Part shown: piece after piece, positions 27,641 to 36,927 of the stretch
How the letters are laid out: each line of letters starts with the position of its first letter
How positions within the stretch are numbered: the first letter of the stretch is position 1
Assembly (NCBI RefSeq): GCF_003967015.1
Contig: NZ_AP017560.1
Location: 3,594,048-3,658,047, forward strand
Length of the DNA: 64,000 bases
Reading direction: 5' to 3'
Origin: Pseudanabaena sp. ABRG5-3
Lineage (GTDB): Bacteria; Cyanobacteriota; Cyanobacteriia; Pseudanabaenales; Pseudanabaenaceae
Program-made: the position numbers and the translations under genes
Notes under the pieces: generated by a model
Database searches by the model: none
Told to the model about the DNA's origin: nothing
Seen by the model: the letters and a program-made list of their open reading frames with translations, nothing else

Positions 27641-28090
27641 TTATTGATCATAATCTTCATCATCAAGACTCTTGGGTTCAACCAACCAGTCAGAGTTTTG
27701 TCCACCGATAATGACTTCTTCGATCGCCACATATTCCTTATCAAACTGACGCAAAGCATTAACTAGGGTATCGATCGCGATCGCATCAGCAGTTCCTAAG
27801 TCAACCCAACACCTTGCCCATTCGTTTTCGTACTCTAGGTCAGTCATGTTGTGCATGACTGACATCATCTCGTCATCGGCGGCTTGGTTGTCATAGTCAA
27901 AGTAGCTCACATCGACACCAGACTCTAAAACCTGTAAGTTGCAAGCATTGAAGCCCCCCAACTTGCCAAGTAAAAACCAAGAATTAAATACTTCGTCTAG
28001 CAGTTGTTTTTCTTGCTGGGAGGGAGTTTCATTAAATTTTATCCAGATCCATAAGTCAAACCAATCACATTCTCGAAATCTAACTTCCAT
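27641..28090 (-). CDS. DUF3531 family protein
   Basis: 149 aa from ATG 28090. It begins MEVRFRECDWFDLWIWIKF, the conserved opening of DUF3531, a family shared by cyanobacteria and plastid-bearing eukaryotes. The C-terminal half is acidic (SYFDYDNQAADDEMM, LDDEDYDQ). It is soluble with no signal peptide. Function is unknown; conservation in the green lineage suggests a link to photosynthetic or plastid biology. Confidence 0.85.
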   Translation of the reverse strand: MEVRFRECDWFDLWIWIKFNETPSQQEKQLLDEVFNSWFLLGKLGGFNACNLQVLESGVDVSYFDYDNQAADDEMMSVMHNMTDLEYENEWARCWVDLGTADAIAIDTLVNALRQFDKEYVAIEEVIIGGQNSDWLVEPKSLDDEDYDQ

Positions 28091-28149
28091 AACCAACTTG
28101 CAGATCTTTCAAAAATCTCGATAAGATACATTAATCAGCTTAATTTTAG

Positions 28150-28506
28150 TCTATAGCGATTAACAATCATTCTGAATCTATAGTCCGTGATTTTTTGCAA
28201 TATCCCTGTCTGATTGCTGAAGTGCTATCTCCTGCTACCGAAGCACGTGATCGCGGGATCAAGCAGCAAAGTTACATGCTTCTCGATACCTTACAAACCT
28301 ATATCCTGATTACACCAGAGCGTCCCAGAATTGAGATCTACCAACGCCGTGATGATCGAGCTTGGGAATATATGTCCATTGCGATCGATGGAATAGATTT
28401 TGAGATCGACGATCCGCTAATTCACATCGCTAGCCTCGATTTACAGTTTCCCTTGTCAATCATTTATGAAAATATTGATTTTCCCAAGCAACAAGAAGGA
28501 GATTAG
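28150..28506 (+). pseudogene. N-terminally truncated Uma2-family (DUF820) gene
   Basis: The frame from the stop at 28147 to 28506 encodes only the C-terminal half of a Uma2 endonuclease-like protein: CLIAEVLSPATEARDRG (with the catalytic-region Glu), YILITPERPRIEIYQRR and PLSIIYENIDF. The first 80 or so residues of a normal member (about 190-215 aa, compare 60597-61247) are absent and no in-frame ATG is suitably placed. It is a decayed or deletion remnant. Its end overlaps the DUF4349 gene tail by 4 bp. Confidence 0.75.
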
Positions 28507-29399
28507 TCGGAATTTAGATTAGATTCAGGCTTTTGGACTTGGGGGAGTTGACGACGGCGACGGCGGAGGAATAGGTAAATGGCTAGAGGAATTAACCAAT
28601 AGGGGCAATAGACTAATAACCAGATCGCTAGTTTTAACAAACCAATACTGACACCTACTAAGGAACTAGTTGCACTATTCCAAGTGTTTTGAATTTGCGT
28701 GCCGAGATCGGATTGAGGAGGAATTGTAGCGATCGCAGAGGAAAGAGTGACTTGAATCGTGGAATAGGCAACTTGATTTTTTAAATTGGTTAACTGAGCA
28801 TCAATTTGCTCGATCATTTCCCGCACACGGCTGAGTTCTTGCGTCACCTTGAGGACATCGCCGACGGAGCCAGTTTGCTTGAGGATTTCCTGTAGCTGCA
28901 CCTCGGTTTGTCGCAAATTTTTGAGGCGGGCTTGCAAATCTACTAATTGATTGGAGACATCCTCAGCCTTAAGCGATCGCCCCTTGACGATGCCCAATTG
29001 TGCGATCGTCTCTAATACTGCATCAAGACGTTCTTGGGGAATTCTGATTTTTAGGAACACCGACTCAGCAATACCAGAGTTGCTAGAACGATAATCCTGT
29101 AAATCTAAGATGTCCCCCTGCTGCTGTTTGACAAAATCTGAAATGGATTTTGTACCTTCTTCAATTGATTTAACCTGTATCGAAATATTGGCAGATTTAA
29201 TCAGTTGTGGACGGGGTATAGCAGCTTTAGCAGGTGTTGCTGAGTCAGCATTGGGAGCTTGTGCTTGTTCTGGCAAAACTGCAAGATTGGCTGGAGCCGA
29301 AGGTTTATTGGGTAGCGAGGATGCACAACTTGCTAGGGCGATCGCTATCACCATACTCAAGGCTTTCAAAGATTTCTTGGAAGATAGTTGACCTTTCAC
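28503..29399 (-). CDS. DUF4349 domain lipoprotein
   Basis: 298 aa. A lipobox (IALASC) at about residue 24 predicts lipidation. A Pro/Ala-rich linker is followed by the DUF4349 region: SANISIQVKSIEEGTKSISDFVKQQ..., a long coiled coil (NQLVDLQARLKNLRQTEVQLQEIL) and a C-terminal membrane helix (LLKLAIWLLVYCPYWLIPLAIYLFL) ending in an Arg-rich tail. Function is unknown; it looks like a periplasmic coiled-coil protein tethered at both ends. Confidence 0.88.
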   Translation of the reverse strand: MKGQLSSKKSLKALSMVIAIALASCASSLPNKPSAPANLAVLPEQAQAPNADSATPAKAAIPRPQLIKSANISIQVKSIEEGTKSISDFVKQQQGDILDLQDYRSSNSGIAESVFLKIRIPQERLDAVLETIAQLGIVKGRSLKAEDVSNQLVDLQARLKNLRQTEVQLQEILKQTGSVGDVLKVTQELSRVREMIEQIDAQLTNLKNQVAYSTIQVTLSSAIATIPPQSDLGTQIQNTWNSATSSLVGVSIGLLKLAIWLLVYCPYWLIPLAIYLFLRRRRRQLPQVQKPESNLNSD

Positions 29400-29688
29400 A
29401 CTCTTTCCCCTTCAATTTCAGATTTTACATCTTAATTGTAAAGCCAATCATCAAGTTCTCTAAATTGACAAATATGTAGTATCATCCGTCAAAATAATTT
29501 GATTTTACAGATTGCATACTATAAGCTATTTAGTGATTTGTAACGATAAGTTACGATACAGTGCTAAAGTTAGATTCAAATTAGTCTAAAAGTCTTAGGA
29601 ATCCTGTGCAAAGTTCCTGAGTGAGATTGTAAAAAATCTCCAAATGTTCAGAAATAACTTTAAAGTGTGTTGAGTCCCATCCCTGCTC

Positions 29689-31182
29689 ATGGCTGGGCGA
29701 TCGCTGAATCAAACTTTCAGTCGTGAGGAGTATTTCCTACCTGTGGCAACAAATCCCATCAATCTAGGACAAAAAACTGATTTGGCACGTAAGCCCAAAG
29801 CCAAGAAGAATTTCTTAAGTCACAAGTGGACACTATTTGTAGTGCTATTTATAGCTCTGATATCTGGGGGACTAGGTGCAGGATTAGCATTTGTATTAAG
29901 TAGTCGACCTTTTCAGCAGCGACAGCTATCAGCAGACGAAGCTGCTGTGTTTAATCGTAATTCCGATAGCATGACCTCAGCGATCGCTGGTGTCCCGACC
30001 CTAACCCGACCTGTGAATATTTTGGTCTTAGGGACGATCATGCTTACCTCTGATTTACCCGATGCCCAGTCAAAGCCTAAGGGCAAATATCTTGCTGAGG
30101 TCGATAACAACCTCAATGGGATGAGTGACGCGATGTTGCTGATTCGTTTTGACCCAGCTACCCAAAAAGTTGCTGTCCTCTCAATTCCCCGTGACAGCCG
30201 CGTTAATATCCAAGGTATAGGAACCACCAAGATTAATTTTGCCAACTATGCAGGTGGTGCGTCACTATCAGCCCAAACCGTGAGCCAAGTTCTAGGCGAT
30301 ATCCCCATTGATCGCTATATTCGCTTTAACGTGAATGGATTTGGGAAGTTAGTCGATGCCCTTGGTGGTATTGATATTTATGTGCCGAAAAAAATGAAAT
30401 ATCAAGATGATAGTCAGCGCTTATATATCAATCTCAATGCAGGTCAGCAAAAATTAAATGGTAGTAAAGCCATTCAATACATGCGCTACCGCCATGATGA
30501 TTTAGGGGATATTGGTCGGGTGCAGCGTCAACAAGCATTTTTCCGTGCTTTCATCGAGCAGAAACTAAAGCCTGAGTCCATCACAAAATTTTCTGAGATT
30601 CTCGGCATTATTAAGGACAATATCGACACCAATCTCTCCGTTGAAGAAGTTCTTGCCCTTGCTAGTTACACCGCAAAAATTGATCGTAAGAGTATTCAGA
30701 TGCACATGGCTCCGGGGCGATTCAGTAACCCTGGGGAGTTCGATAGTCTGAGCTACTGGATTTTGGATAATAAAATGCTTGCCAAAATCATGTACCAAAA
30801 CTTTGGGGTGATGAAGTCTGCCGATGCAGGGCTTGCTGAGAATACACCTCAAAGTATTAGGGTTGCGATTCAAGACAGTATGTCTCAGCCTGAAGGCGCT
30901 AAGAAAGCAACAACTATGCTATCTAAGGCGGGATATTCTCAAGTATTTCCTGCCAGTTCTCGCTGGACGAAACCCATTCCTAAGACGCAAGTTATTGCTC
31001 AAAATGGTGATATAGAAAGCGCTGAAAAATTACGTGATGCCTTGGGAATTGGAGAAGTCTTGATCGAATCGACAGGCGATATTGAATCGGATGTCACTGT
31101 GCGTGTTGGTAAGGACTGGTTACAAGCCAATAACATTCCTATCAAGCCTGTGAAACCCACACAAACAACTAATCAACGCTAA
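29689..31182 (+). CDS. LytR-CpsA-Psr (LCP) family glycopolymer ligase with LytR_C domain
   Basis: 497 aa. One membrane helix (about 47-70) precedes the LCP catalytic domain, with the conserved SDAMLLIRFDPATQKVAVLSIPRDSRV, TKINFANYAGG, GGIDIYVPKKM and MRYRHDDLGDIGRVQRQQ. The Asp and Arg residues in these motifs bind Mg and pyrophosphate. The C-terminal domain (PKTQVIAQNGDIESAEKLRDALG...) is LytR_C. LCP enzymes transfer lipid-linked glycopolymers to the cell wall. A bidirectional terminator follows. Confidence 0.93.
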   Translation: MAGRSLNQTFSREEYFLPVATNPINLGQKTDLARKPKAKKNFLSHKWTLFVVLFIALISGGLGAGLAFVLSSRPFQQRQLSADEAAVFNRNSDSMTSAIAGVPTLTRPVNILVLGTIMLTSDLPDAQSKPKGKYLAEVDNNLNGMSDAMLLIRFDPATQKVAVLSIPRDSRVNIQGIGTTKINFANYAGGASLSAQTVSQVLGDIPIDRYIRFNVNGFGKLVDALGGIDIYVPKKMKYQDDSQRLYINLNAGQQKLNGSKAIQYMRYRHDDLGDIGRVQRQQAFFRAFIEQKLKPESITKFSEILGIIKDNIDTNLSVEEVLALASYTAKIDRKSIQMHMAPGRFSNPGEFDSLSYWILDNKMLAKIMYQNFGVMKSADAGLAENTPQSIRVAIQDSMSQPEGAKKATTMLSKAGYSQVFPASSRWTKPIPKTQVIAQNGDIESAEKLRDALGIGEVLIESTGDIESDVTVRVGKDWLQANNIPIKPVKPTQTTNQR

Positions 31183-31187
31183 TTGTG

Positions 31188-31226
31188 AAAAATGGTAAGA
31201 AGCGCTTGGCGCTTCTTACCATTTTT
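31188..31226. terminator. Bidirectional terminator between LCP and SDR genes
   Basis: 18-bp perfect stem with loop TTG, ending in five A and five T residues, placed between two convergent genes. Confidence 0.88.
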
Positions 31227-31245
31227 CGTATTTGCTGAACTGACG

Positions 31246-32085
31246 TTAAATATTTGTAGTTTGGCGAATCAGTTTCGTAAATAGGAAATCTGGCAACAGC
31301 TTGCGTGCTAACAACAACTGCTTAGCTAATGGATCAGCGGGATAGCGTAATTTCCACGATTTGTCCGTACTAGCACCATAGATGGTCTTTGCCACCACAT
31401 CGGGAGATGCACCCGTTGTGCCAATTTGATTGAGTTTAGTCAATACCCGATCGCTAAGGGCATCATATTCAGGAAAATCAGGATTACTAGTGCGTTCAGC
31501 AGAGCGATCATAAAAATCGGTTTTAATGGGGCCAGGCTCAATAATTTTGACGCGAATATTAAAAGCTAATAGTTCATGCTGCAAGGATTCGGAAAATCCT
31601 TCCACAGCCCACTTTGTCGAGTGATAGAGGCTATAGAGTGGAAACGCGACCCGTCCACCGACCGAGGCAACATTCACAATCACACCACTTTGGCGATCGC
31701 GGAAATGGGGAAGTACAGCGCGAGTAGTTTCCATCAAACCAAAGACATTGGTATTAAATTGGCGTTGGATTTGCTCAGGGGTCGAGGTTTCAAATGCGCC
31801 TAACATACCGTAGCCTGCATTATTTACCAAGACATCGATCGCCCCAAATTTTTCAATAGCTTCGGCAACCGTAGCCTTAATGCTGTCACTATCGGTTACA
31901 TCTAGCTTGAAGAAAGCTAGGCGATCGAGATTGGTTAAGCTATTCGTTCTACCTGCTTCTTTGCTGATTACTTGCTCAGGCGATCGCATTGTCGCCGCCA
32001 CATTCCAACCACGTTTTTGGAAATATAGAGCCGTTGCCCTGCCAATGCCAGAGGAAGCGCCAGTGATCAATACAGTTTTAGTCAT
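31246..32085 (-). CDS. Short-chain dehydrogenase/reductase (classical SDR)
   Basis: 279 aa. Cofactor motif TGASSGIG near the start, NNAGYG in the middle, and catalytic Ser-Tyr-Lys with YHSTK (VAFPLYSLYHSTKWAVEGFSESL). GPIKTDF follows. It is a soluble NAD(P)-dependent oxidoreductase of the classical type; the substrate cannot be deduced. It is preceded by another NAD(P)-binding gene on the same strand. Confidence 0.92.
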   Translation of the reverse strand: MTKTVLITGASSGIGRATALYFQKRGWNVAATMRSPEQVISKEAGRTNSLTNLDRLAFFKLDVTDSDSIKATVAEAIEKFGAIDVLVNNAGYGMLGAFETSTPEQIQRQFNTNVFGLMETTRAVLPHFRDRQSGVIVNVASVGGRVAFPLYSLYHSTKWAVEGFSESLQHELLAFNIRVKIIEPGPIKTDFYDRSAERTSNPDFPEYDALSDRVLTKLNQIGTTGASPDVVAKTIYGASTDKSWKLRYPADPLAKQLLLARKLLPDFLFTKLIRQTTNI

Positions 32086-32102
32086 ATTTTTTCCTAATTT
32101 TT

Positions 32103-32125
32103 AGGATGTCACTGCGTGACATCCT
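32103..32125. terminator. 10-bp hairpin between two minus-strand genes
   Basis: Arms AGGATGTCAC and GTGACATCCT with loop TGC lie just after the NAD(P)-binding gene at 32132-32788. Possible weak terminator. Confidence 0.55.
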
Positions 32126-32131
32126 CAGTGG

Positions 32132-32788
32132 TTATACCTTTGCAAATAATTCAGCAATTGGGCGATCGGGTGTATCGGCATTCACCACGATCTCAACAAG
32201 TTTATTCTTGGCAGTATCTTCAAATAGAGCCTCTACCGTCACTTGCGCTACCTTAATACGGGGAATACTGCCTTCAAAGAGGGTGTCAGCGCCAGACAGG
32301 ACTAAACCGCCTTCTTTGTCGCGATTGAGCAGTCCCCCTGGACGGATGATGGTGTAGGTTAAACCGCTATCTTGCAGATATCTTTCGGCTTGCTTTTTCC
32401 AGAACAACACTAGCCAAAATAGATTTAGGGGATGCAAAAATTTAGATACGCAAAGGGATGAGACGAGCGCAAAATGTTTGATATTTTTTGCTTTAGCTGC
32501 CTTGACTAAATTCTTTGTACCAATGTAATCGACTAGATATGGCTCAAGGGCATTGAGGCTCGGCTTTGCCCCTGTCGCACATACCAACACATCACAATCC
32601 GCGATCGCCTCTGACAAAGTATCCGCGAAAAGCACATTTCCTTGGACTAACTCTACTTCAGTTGGCAAAACCTGCTTCGCTAGTTCTAAGTTACGAACCA
32701 AAGCTCTGACAGGAATATTACGTTTGATTAATTCGGCGACAATATGTCGTCCTGTTTGTCCTGTGGCTCCAGCTACAAATGCTTTCAT
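32132..32788 (-). CDS. NAD(P)H-binding atypical SDR
   Basis: 218 aa from ATG 32788 (MKAFVAGATGQTGRHIVAEL). The glycine motif GATGQTG, NVLFADTL and CDVLVCATGAKP are typical of NmrA-like or atypical SDR proteins, relatives of the plant and cyanobacterial Tic62/YMR090w group. The YxxxK catalytic motif is not evident, so it may bind cofactor without classical SDR chemistry. Role unknown. Confidence 0.87.
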   Translation of the reverse strand: MKAFVAGATGQTGRHIVAELIKRNIPVRALVRNLELAKQVLPTEVELVQGNVLFADTLSEAIADCDVLVCATGAKPSLNALEPYLVDYIGTKNLVKAAKAKNIKHFALVSSLCVSKFLHPLNLFWLVLFWKKQAERYLQDSGLTYTIIRPGGLLNRDKEGGLVLSGADTLFEGSIPRIKVAQVTVEALFEDTAKNKLVEIVVNADTPDRPIAELFAKV

Positions 32789-32883
32789 ATCTGAATTGCT
32801 TCTCAACTATTTACCCTAGTATAAGCGGCGCGAAGTCCTGCCTATCCTAATTCAGTGCGCTCATTTCGGGTGAACTACTCTGA

Positions 32884-33942
<1,059 letters not shown>

Positions 33943-33950
33943 ATTTCAAA

Positions 33951-33975
33951 GGAGCCAAGGCTTTTCCTTGACTCC
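33951..33975 (+). terminator. Weak hairpin after hemB
   Basis: GGAGCCAAGG and CCTTGACTCC pair with one mismatch shortly after the hemB stop; no T-run follows. Confidence 0.4.
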
Positions 33976-34010
33976 CTTGATGTGGAAATATTTACTGTGC
34001 CATTAACTCA

Positions 34011-34718
34011 ATGAACGCAAAAGAACTTCTCGAAAGTTATGCTCAGGGCGATCGCGACTTTAGTAAGCGATCGCTCATTGGCTTGATCTTGACTGGTGCA
34101 AATCTATCTGGATCAAACTTTATCGAATCGGATCTTGAAGAAATTACCCTCGACATTGCCAACTTAGAGGATGTGGAGCTAAATCTCGCGAATTTGGTCA
34201 GAGCAAATTTGAGTGGTTCGATTTTGATCCAAGCTAACCTCAATGGCACAATCTTAGAACAGGCTTCATTAATTGGGGCAAACCTTTCGGAAGCTTTCTT
34301 AATCGAAGCAGATTTAAGTGATGCGGTTTTGGTGGAGACAAATTTTACTAATGCCTTTTTGACAAATGCTAACTTGACGCGATCGCGATTATGTCGAGCA
34401 AATCTAGCTAATGCCTTTTTGACAGGTGCTTATCTAAATGGTGCAGATCTACGTGGGGCAAATCTCACAGGAGCAGATCTCAGTCGCGCTAATCTGACGG
34501 GGACAAATCTCGCAGGAGCAGATCTCAGTCGCGCTAATCTGACGAATGCCAAACTCAATTGGGCAAATCTTGCCAATGCGAAGTTAATTGGGGCAGATTT
34601 GACAGGAACCTATCTATCAACCTTGAAGAGTATTGAGGGTACTGATTTTACGGATGCACGTAATGCCCCGAACTCCGTCGAGATTGTTAATATGGAAGAG
34701 GTAAACCCAACTCCATAG
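34011..34718 (+). CDS. Pentapeptide repeat protein
   Basis: 235 aa. After about 20 residues, nearly the whole protein is A(D/N)LxX pentapeptides (for example GANLTGADLSRANLTGTNLA), predicted to fold as a right-handed quadrilateral beta-helix. There is no signal peptide. One unit pair is duplicated at DNA level (GCAGATCTCAGTCGCGCTAA occurs at about 34470 and 34520), indicating recent repeat expansion. Cyanobacteria have many such proteins; the function of this one is unknown. Confidence 0.93.
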   Translation: MNAKELLESYAQGDRDFSKRSLIGLILTGANLSGSNFIESDLEEITLDIANLEDVELNLANLVRANLSGSILIQANLNGTILEQASLIGANLSEAFLIEADLSDAVLVETNFTNAFLTNANLTRSRLCRANLANAFLTGAYLNGADLRGANLTGADLSRANLTGTNLAGADLSRANLTNAKLNWANLANAKLIGADLTGTYLSTLKSIEGTDFTDARNAPNSVEIVNMEEVNPTP

Positions 34719-34780
34719 AATTTTGATAGCTGTGCGTAGGTCGCCTAACTATAAAATTCATCAATCCCAATTAAAAGCTT

Positions 34781-35905
34781 ATGCCCTTGTTTCGTTCCGT
34801 ATTTAGTCACACCAAAACTTTTACCCATAGAATCTCTCATCTCGCTTTAATAATCATGACGATCACAGGGGTGATCGCTCTACCAATTAATAACAATGCC
34901 TATGCTCAAGCCCAAAAAGATGCCGTGGAATGGATCAAGCAGGGGCGACAACTTTGGCAAAAAAATGACATTTCTGGGGCGATCGCTGCCTATCAACAAG
35001 CAGCCCAGTTAGAACCCAAAAATTCTAAAATTCTGACGAGTCTTGGCTTCTTATTAACGCAACAGAGTAATTATTCGGGGGCAATCGCGACTCTAGAGAG
35101 GGCAACACGCTTAGATAATACCAATGCCAAAGCCTTTAATGCCTTGGGTTTTGTCTATGTCAAGATTAAGGACTACCCCAACGCAATCAATGCCTATCGT
35201 CGGGCGATCGCACTGGATCGACAAAATATTGATGCCTATAACAGTGTCGGCTTTTTACTAACGGAGCAAAAAAACTATAGTGAAGCCGCTAAGATTTATC
35301 GCCAAGCGATCGCTGTTGCTCCTAATAATGTCAAAAGCTATCTCAATTTGGGGTATATCTTGAAATTGTCGGGTGATCGCAAAGGTGCAGTAGCGATCTA
35401 CAACCAAGCCGATAAAATTGCACCCTTTGATGCTGATGTATTAGTAGCGCTCGGTGGTCTATTCGCTGAGCAAAATCAAAACGAAGAGGCGATCGCCAAA
35501 TATAAACGCGCCTTAGAAGTTAATCCGCGTCATCCTCAAGCGAATTTAGCGATCTCCAAAGTTTTACAGAGTCAAGGCAAGTATGCTGATGCAATAGTGG
35601 CTCTCCGTCATGCGGCGGCGGCAAGGAATATTCCAACGAGTAATTTGATAGAGCTACAACGGGAAATTGCTAATCTCTATATTCAGCAGGGTTCTCTCTC
35701 AGGTGCGATCGTTGCCTATCGCCAAATCATCGAAGTAGAACCTGAGGAAGCCGAGACTTATCTCGCTTTAGGTAAATTATTAGTCACACAGCAACGGGTA
35801 ACTGAAGCCCGCAAAACCCTCGAAACTGCCGAGCGGTTATTTAATCAACAGGGTAATATTGATGGGCTAGCCCAAACTCGCAAAGTTCTATCAGAACTCA
35901 AATAA
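34781..35905 (+). CDS. Exported TPR-repeat protein
   Basis: 374 aa. An N-terminal hydrophobic segment (LALIIMTITGVIALPI) ending near NNAYAQA predicts export. About eight tetratricopeptide repeats follow (AIAAYQQAAQLEPKNSKILTSLGFLL and similar). TPR superhelices are protein-interaction scaffolds. No enzymatic domain is present. A hairpin terminator follows immediately. Confidence 0.92.
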   Translation: MPLFRSVFSHTKTFTHRISHLALIIMTITGVIALPINNNAYAQAQKDAVEWIKQGRQLWQKNDISGAIAAYQQAAQLEPKNSKILTSLGFLLTQQSNYSGAIATLERATRLDNTNAKAFNALGFVYVKIKDYPNAINAYRRAIALDRQNIDAYNSVGFLLTEQKNYSEAAKIYRQAIAVAPNNVKSYLNLGYILKLSGDRKGAVAIYNQADKIAPFDADVLVALGGLFAEQNQNEEAIAKYKRALEVNPRHPQANLAISKVLQSQGKYADAIVALRHAAAARNIPTSNLIELQREIANLYIQQGSLSGAIVAYRQIIEVEPEEAETYLALGKLLVTQQRVTEARKTLETAERLFNQQGNIDGLAQTRKVLSELK

Positions 35906-35937
35906 CTAAAAAGCAGCACTTTGTGCTGCTTTTTAGT
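35905..35937. terminator. Hairpin terminator after the TPR gene
   Basis: 15-bp perfect stem, loop TTT, with a T-run inside the right arm. It also lies downstream of the minus-strand DUF433 pseudogene, so it could serve both. Confidence 0.88.
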
Positions 35938-35981
35938 TTCAGAAAGGAATGAATGCAATTCGATTTACCCATTCTTCTGCC

Positions 35982-36317
35982 TCAGATGCGCCCCAAATTA
36001 GTAGTAAATTTACTTGATTCAAGTTTTGCGTAAAAACCAGCATTTTGATGATGGGATGATTGCTGAAGTCTTTTAAATATCTTTTCTCTTTCCTTAAGAT
36101 AGGCATCAATCACTTCTTTGTTAGTTAAATAAAAAGCGATCGCGCCCTAAACTTGCTCAAGAGTTATTAAAGGAAATTTTTGGACAATAATTTCATGGGA
36201 AGAACCACTTAAAAAAGCGTAAACAACTGAATTAAGGGAGAATCGCGTATTAGATATCCAATAAGCATGATTACGTTGTTCTACATACTGTTGAGTTAGG
36301 ACTGTTAGTACAGCCAT
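35982..36317 (-). pseudogene. DUF433 antitoxin-like gene interrupted by an amber codon
   Basis: Read from ATG 36317, the frame gives 56 residues ending SSHEIIVQKFPLITLEQV, then TAG (36147-36149), then continues in the same frame for 54 residues starting GAIAFYLTNKEVIDAYLKERE to a stop at 35982. Family members have VYGAIAFYL at this point, so the TAG most simply replaces a Tyr codon. DUF433 proteins resemble antitoxins that accompany DUF5615 PIN-like toxins; no toxin gene is visible next to it. Confidence 0.8.
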
Positions 36318-36347
36318 AAGACTATTACCAAATCTAAACCTATGCAC

Positions 36348-36692
36348 TGGAACTTCATAATGTTTCAGTTTCCCTCATCTTTTATGAAATAAGGCTACGG
36401 ATTAGATAAAGCCGTAGTCTACTAGAAGCAGCAATATGTCATAAAAATACTGCTAAAACTGCAAAAGTAAAAAATGTAGCAGAACATATTTGGAACCCCC
36501 TCTAATATCTTTGCAATCTGGTGATTGTACCTGAGTTCATGCGTGGTTCTGGCGTAGAACAGCCGTCAGAGGAAAAAAGACAGAGTAGTGAGATTATAAC
36601 GCTGTCCTACAACAGCGCTACCTTAACAATGGTCTGCTTGAGTGACCCTTTCCATTTCTATCCACCCTTCTAATTTTATTTGTGAGATTCAA
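36348..36692 (+). promoter_or_regulatory. Possible structured leader of the cobalt/nitrile hydratase block
   Basis: 345 bp without a gene. The part closest to CbtB contains a small hairpin GTTCT-AGAAC (36546-36560) and a stronger one, CGCTGT-ACAGCG (36600-36617), with purine-rich sequence between them. A riboswitch or other metal-responsive leader is conceivable upstream of cobalt genes, but I find no B12-box-like sequence and cannot match the nickel/cobalt riboswitch consensus. It is offered as a candidate only. Confidence 0.3.
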
Positions 36693-36884
36693 ATGACTAC
36701 TCAAACCTATGGTTCAATCCAACAAAAAGTTGCCAGCCGTATCCTCTCAGTACCAGTGCAATCAGGGCTTTATGTATCTCTGATAGCCCTGACTCTGTGG
36801 ACAGTTTACTTCACTACCCATCCTGCCATTCATGACAAAGTACATTCACTTCGCCACCACACGGCTTTGGTGAATTGCCACTAA
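36693..36884 (+). CDS. cbtB: CbtB-type cobalt transporter subunit
   Basis: 63 aa from ATG 36693. A short cytoplasmic start and one membrane helix (SGLYVSLIALTLWTVYFTT) are followed by a His-rich tail AIHDKVHSLRHHTALVNCH. CbtB proteins have this single helix and conserved HDxxHxxRHxxxxxCH end, thought to bind cobalt. CbtB normally works with CbtA, which is not found here. Position at the head of a cobalt/nitrile hydratase block supports a cobalt role. Confidence 0.88.
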   Translation: MTTQTYGSIQQKVASRILSVPVQSGLYVSLIALTLWTVYFTTHPAIHDKVHSLRHHTALVNCH

Positions 36885-36927
36885 CGTAAGATTCCGCTCA
36901 GTTGTTTAGCAGTTGCAGGATAAGGCG

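Noticed and set aside
36480-36692. Cobalamin riboswitch upstream of CbtB
   Set aside because: The B12 box and the conserved core of cobalamin riboswitches are not visible; only small hairpins are.
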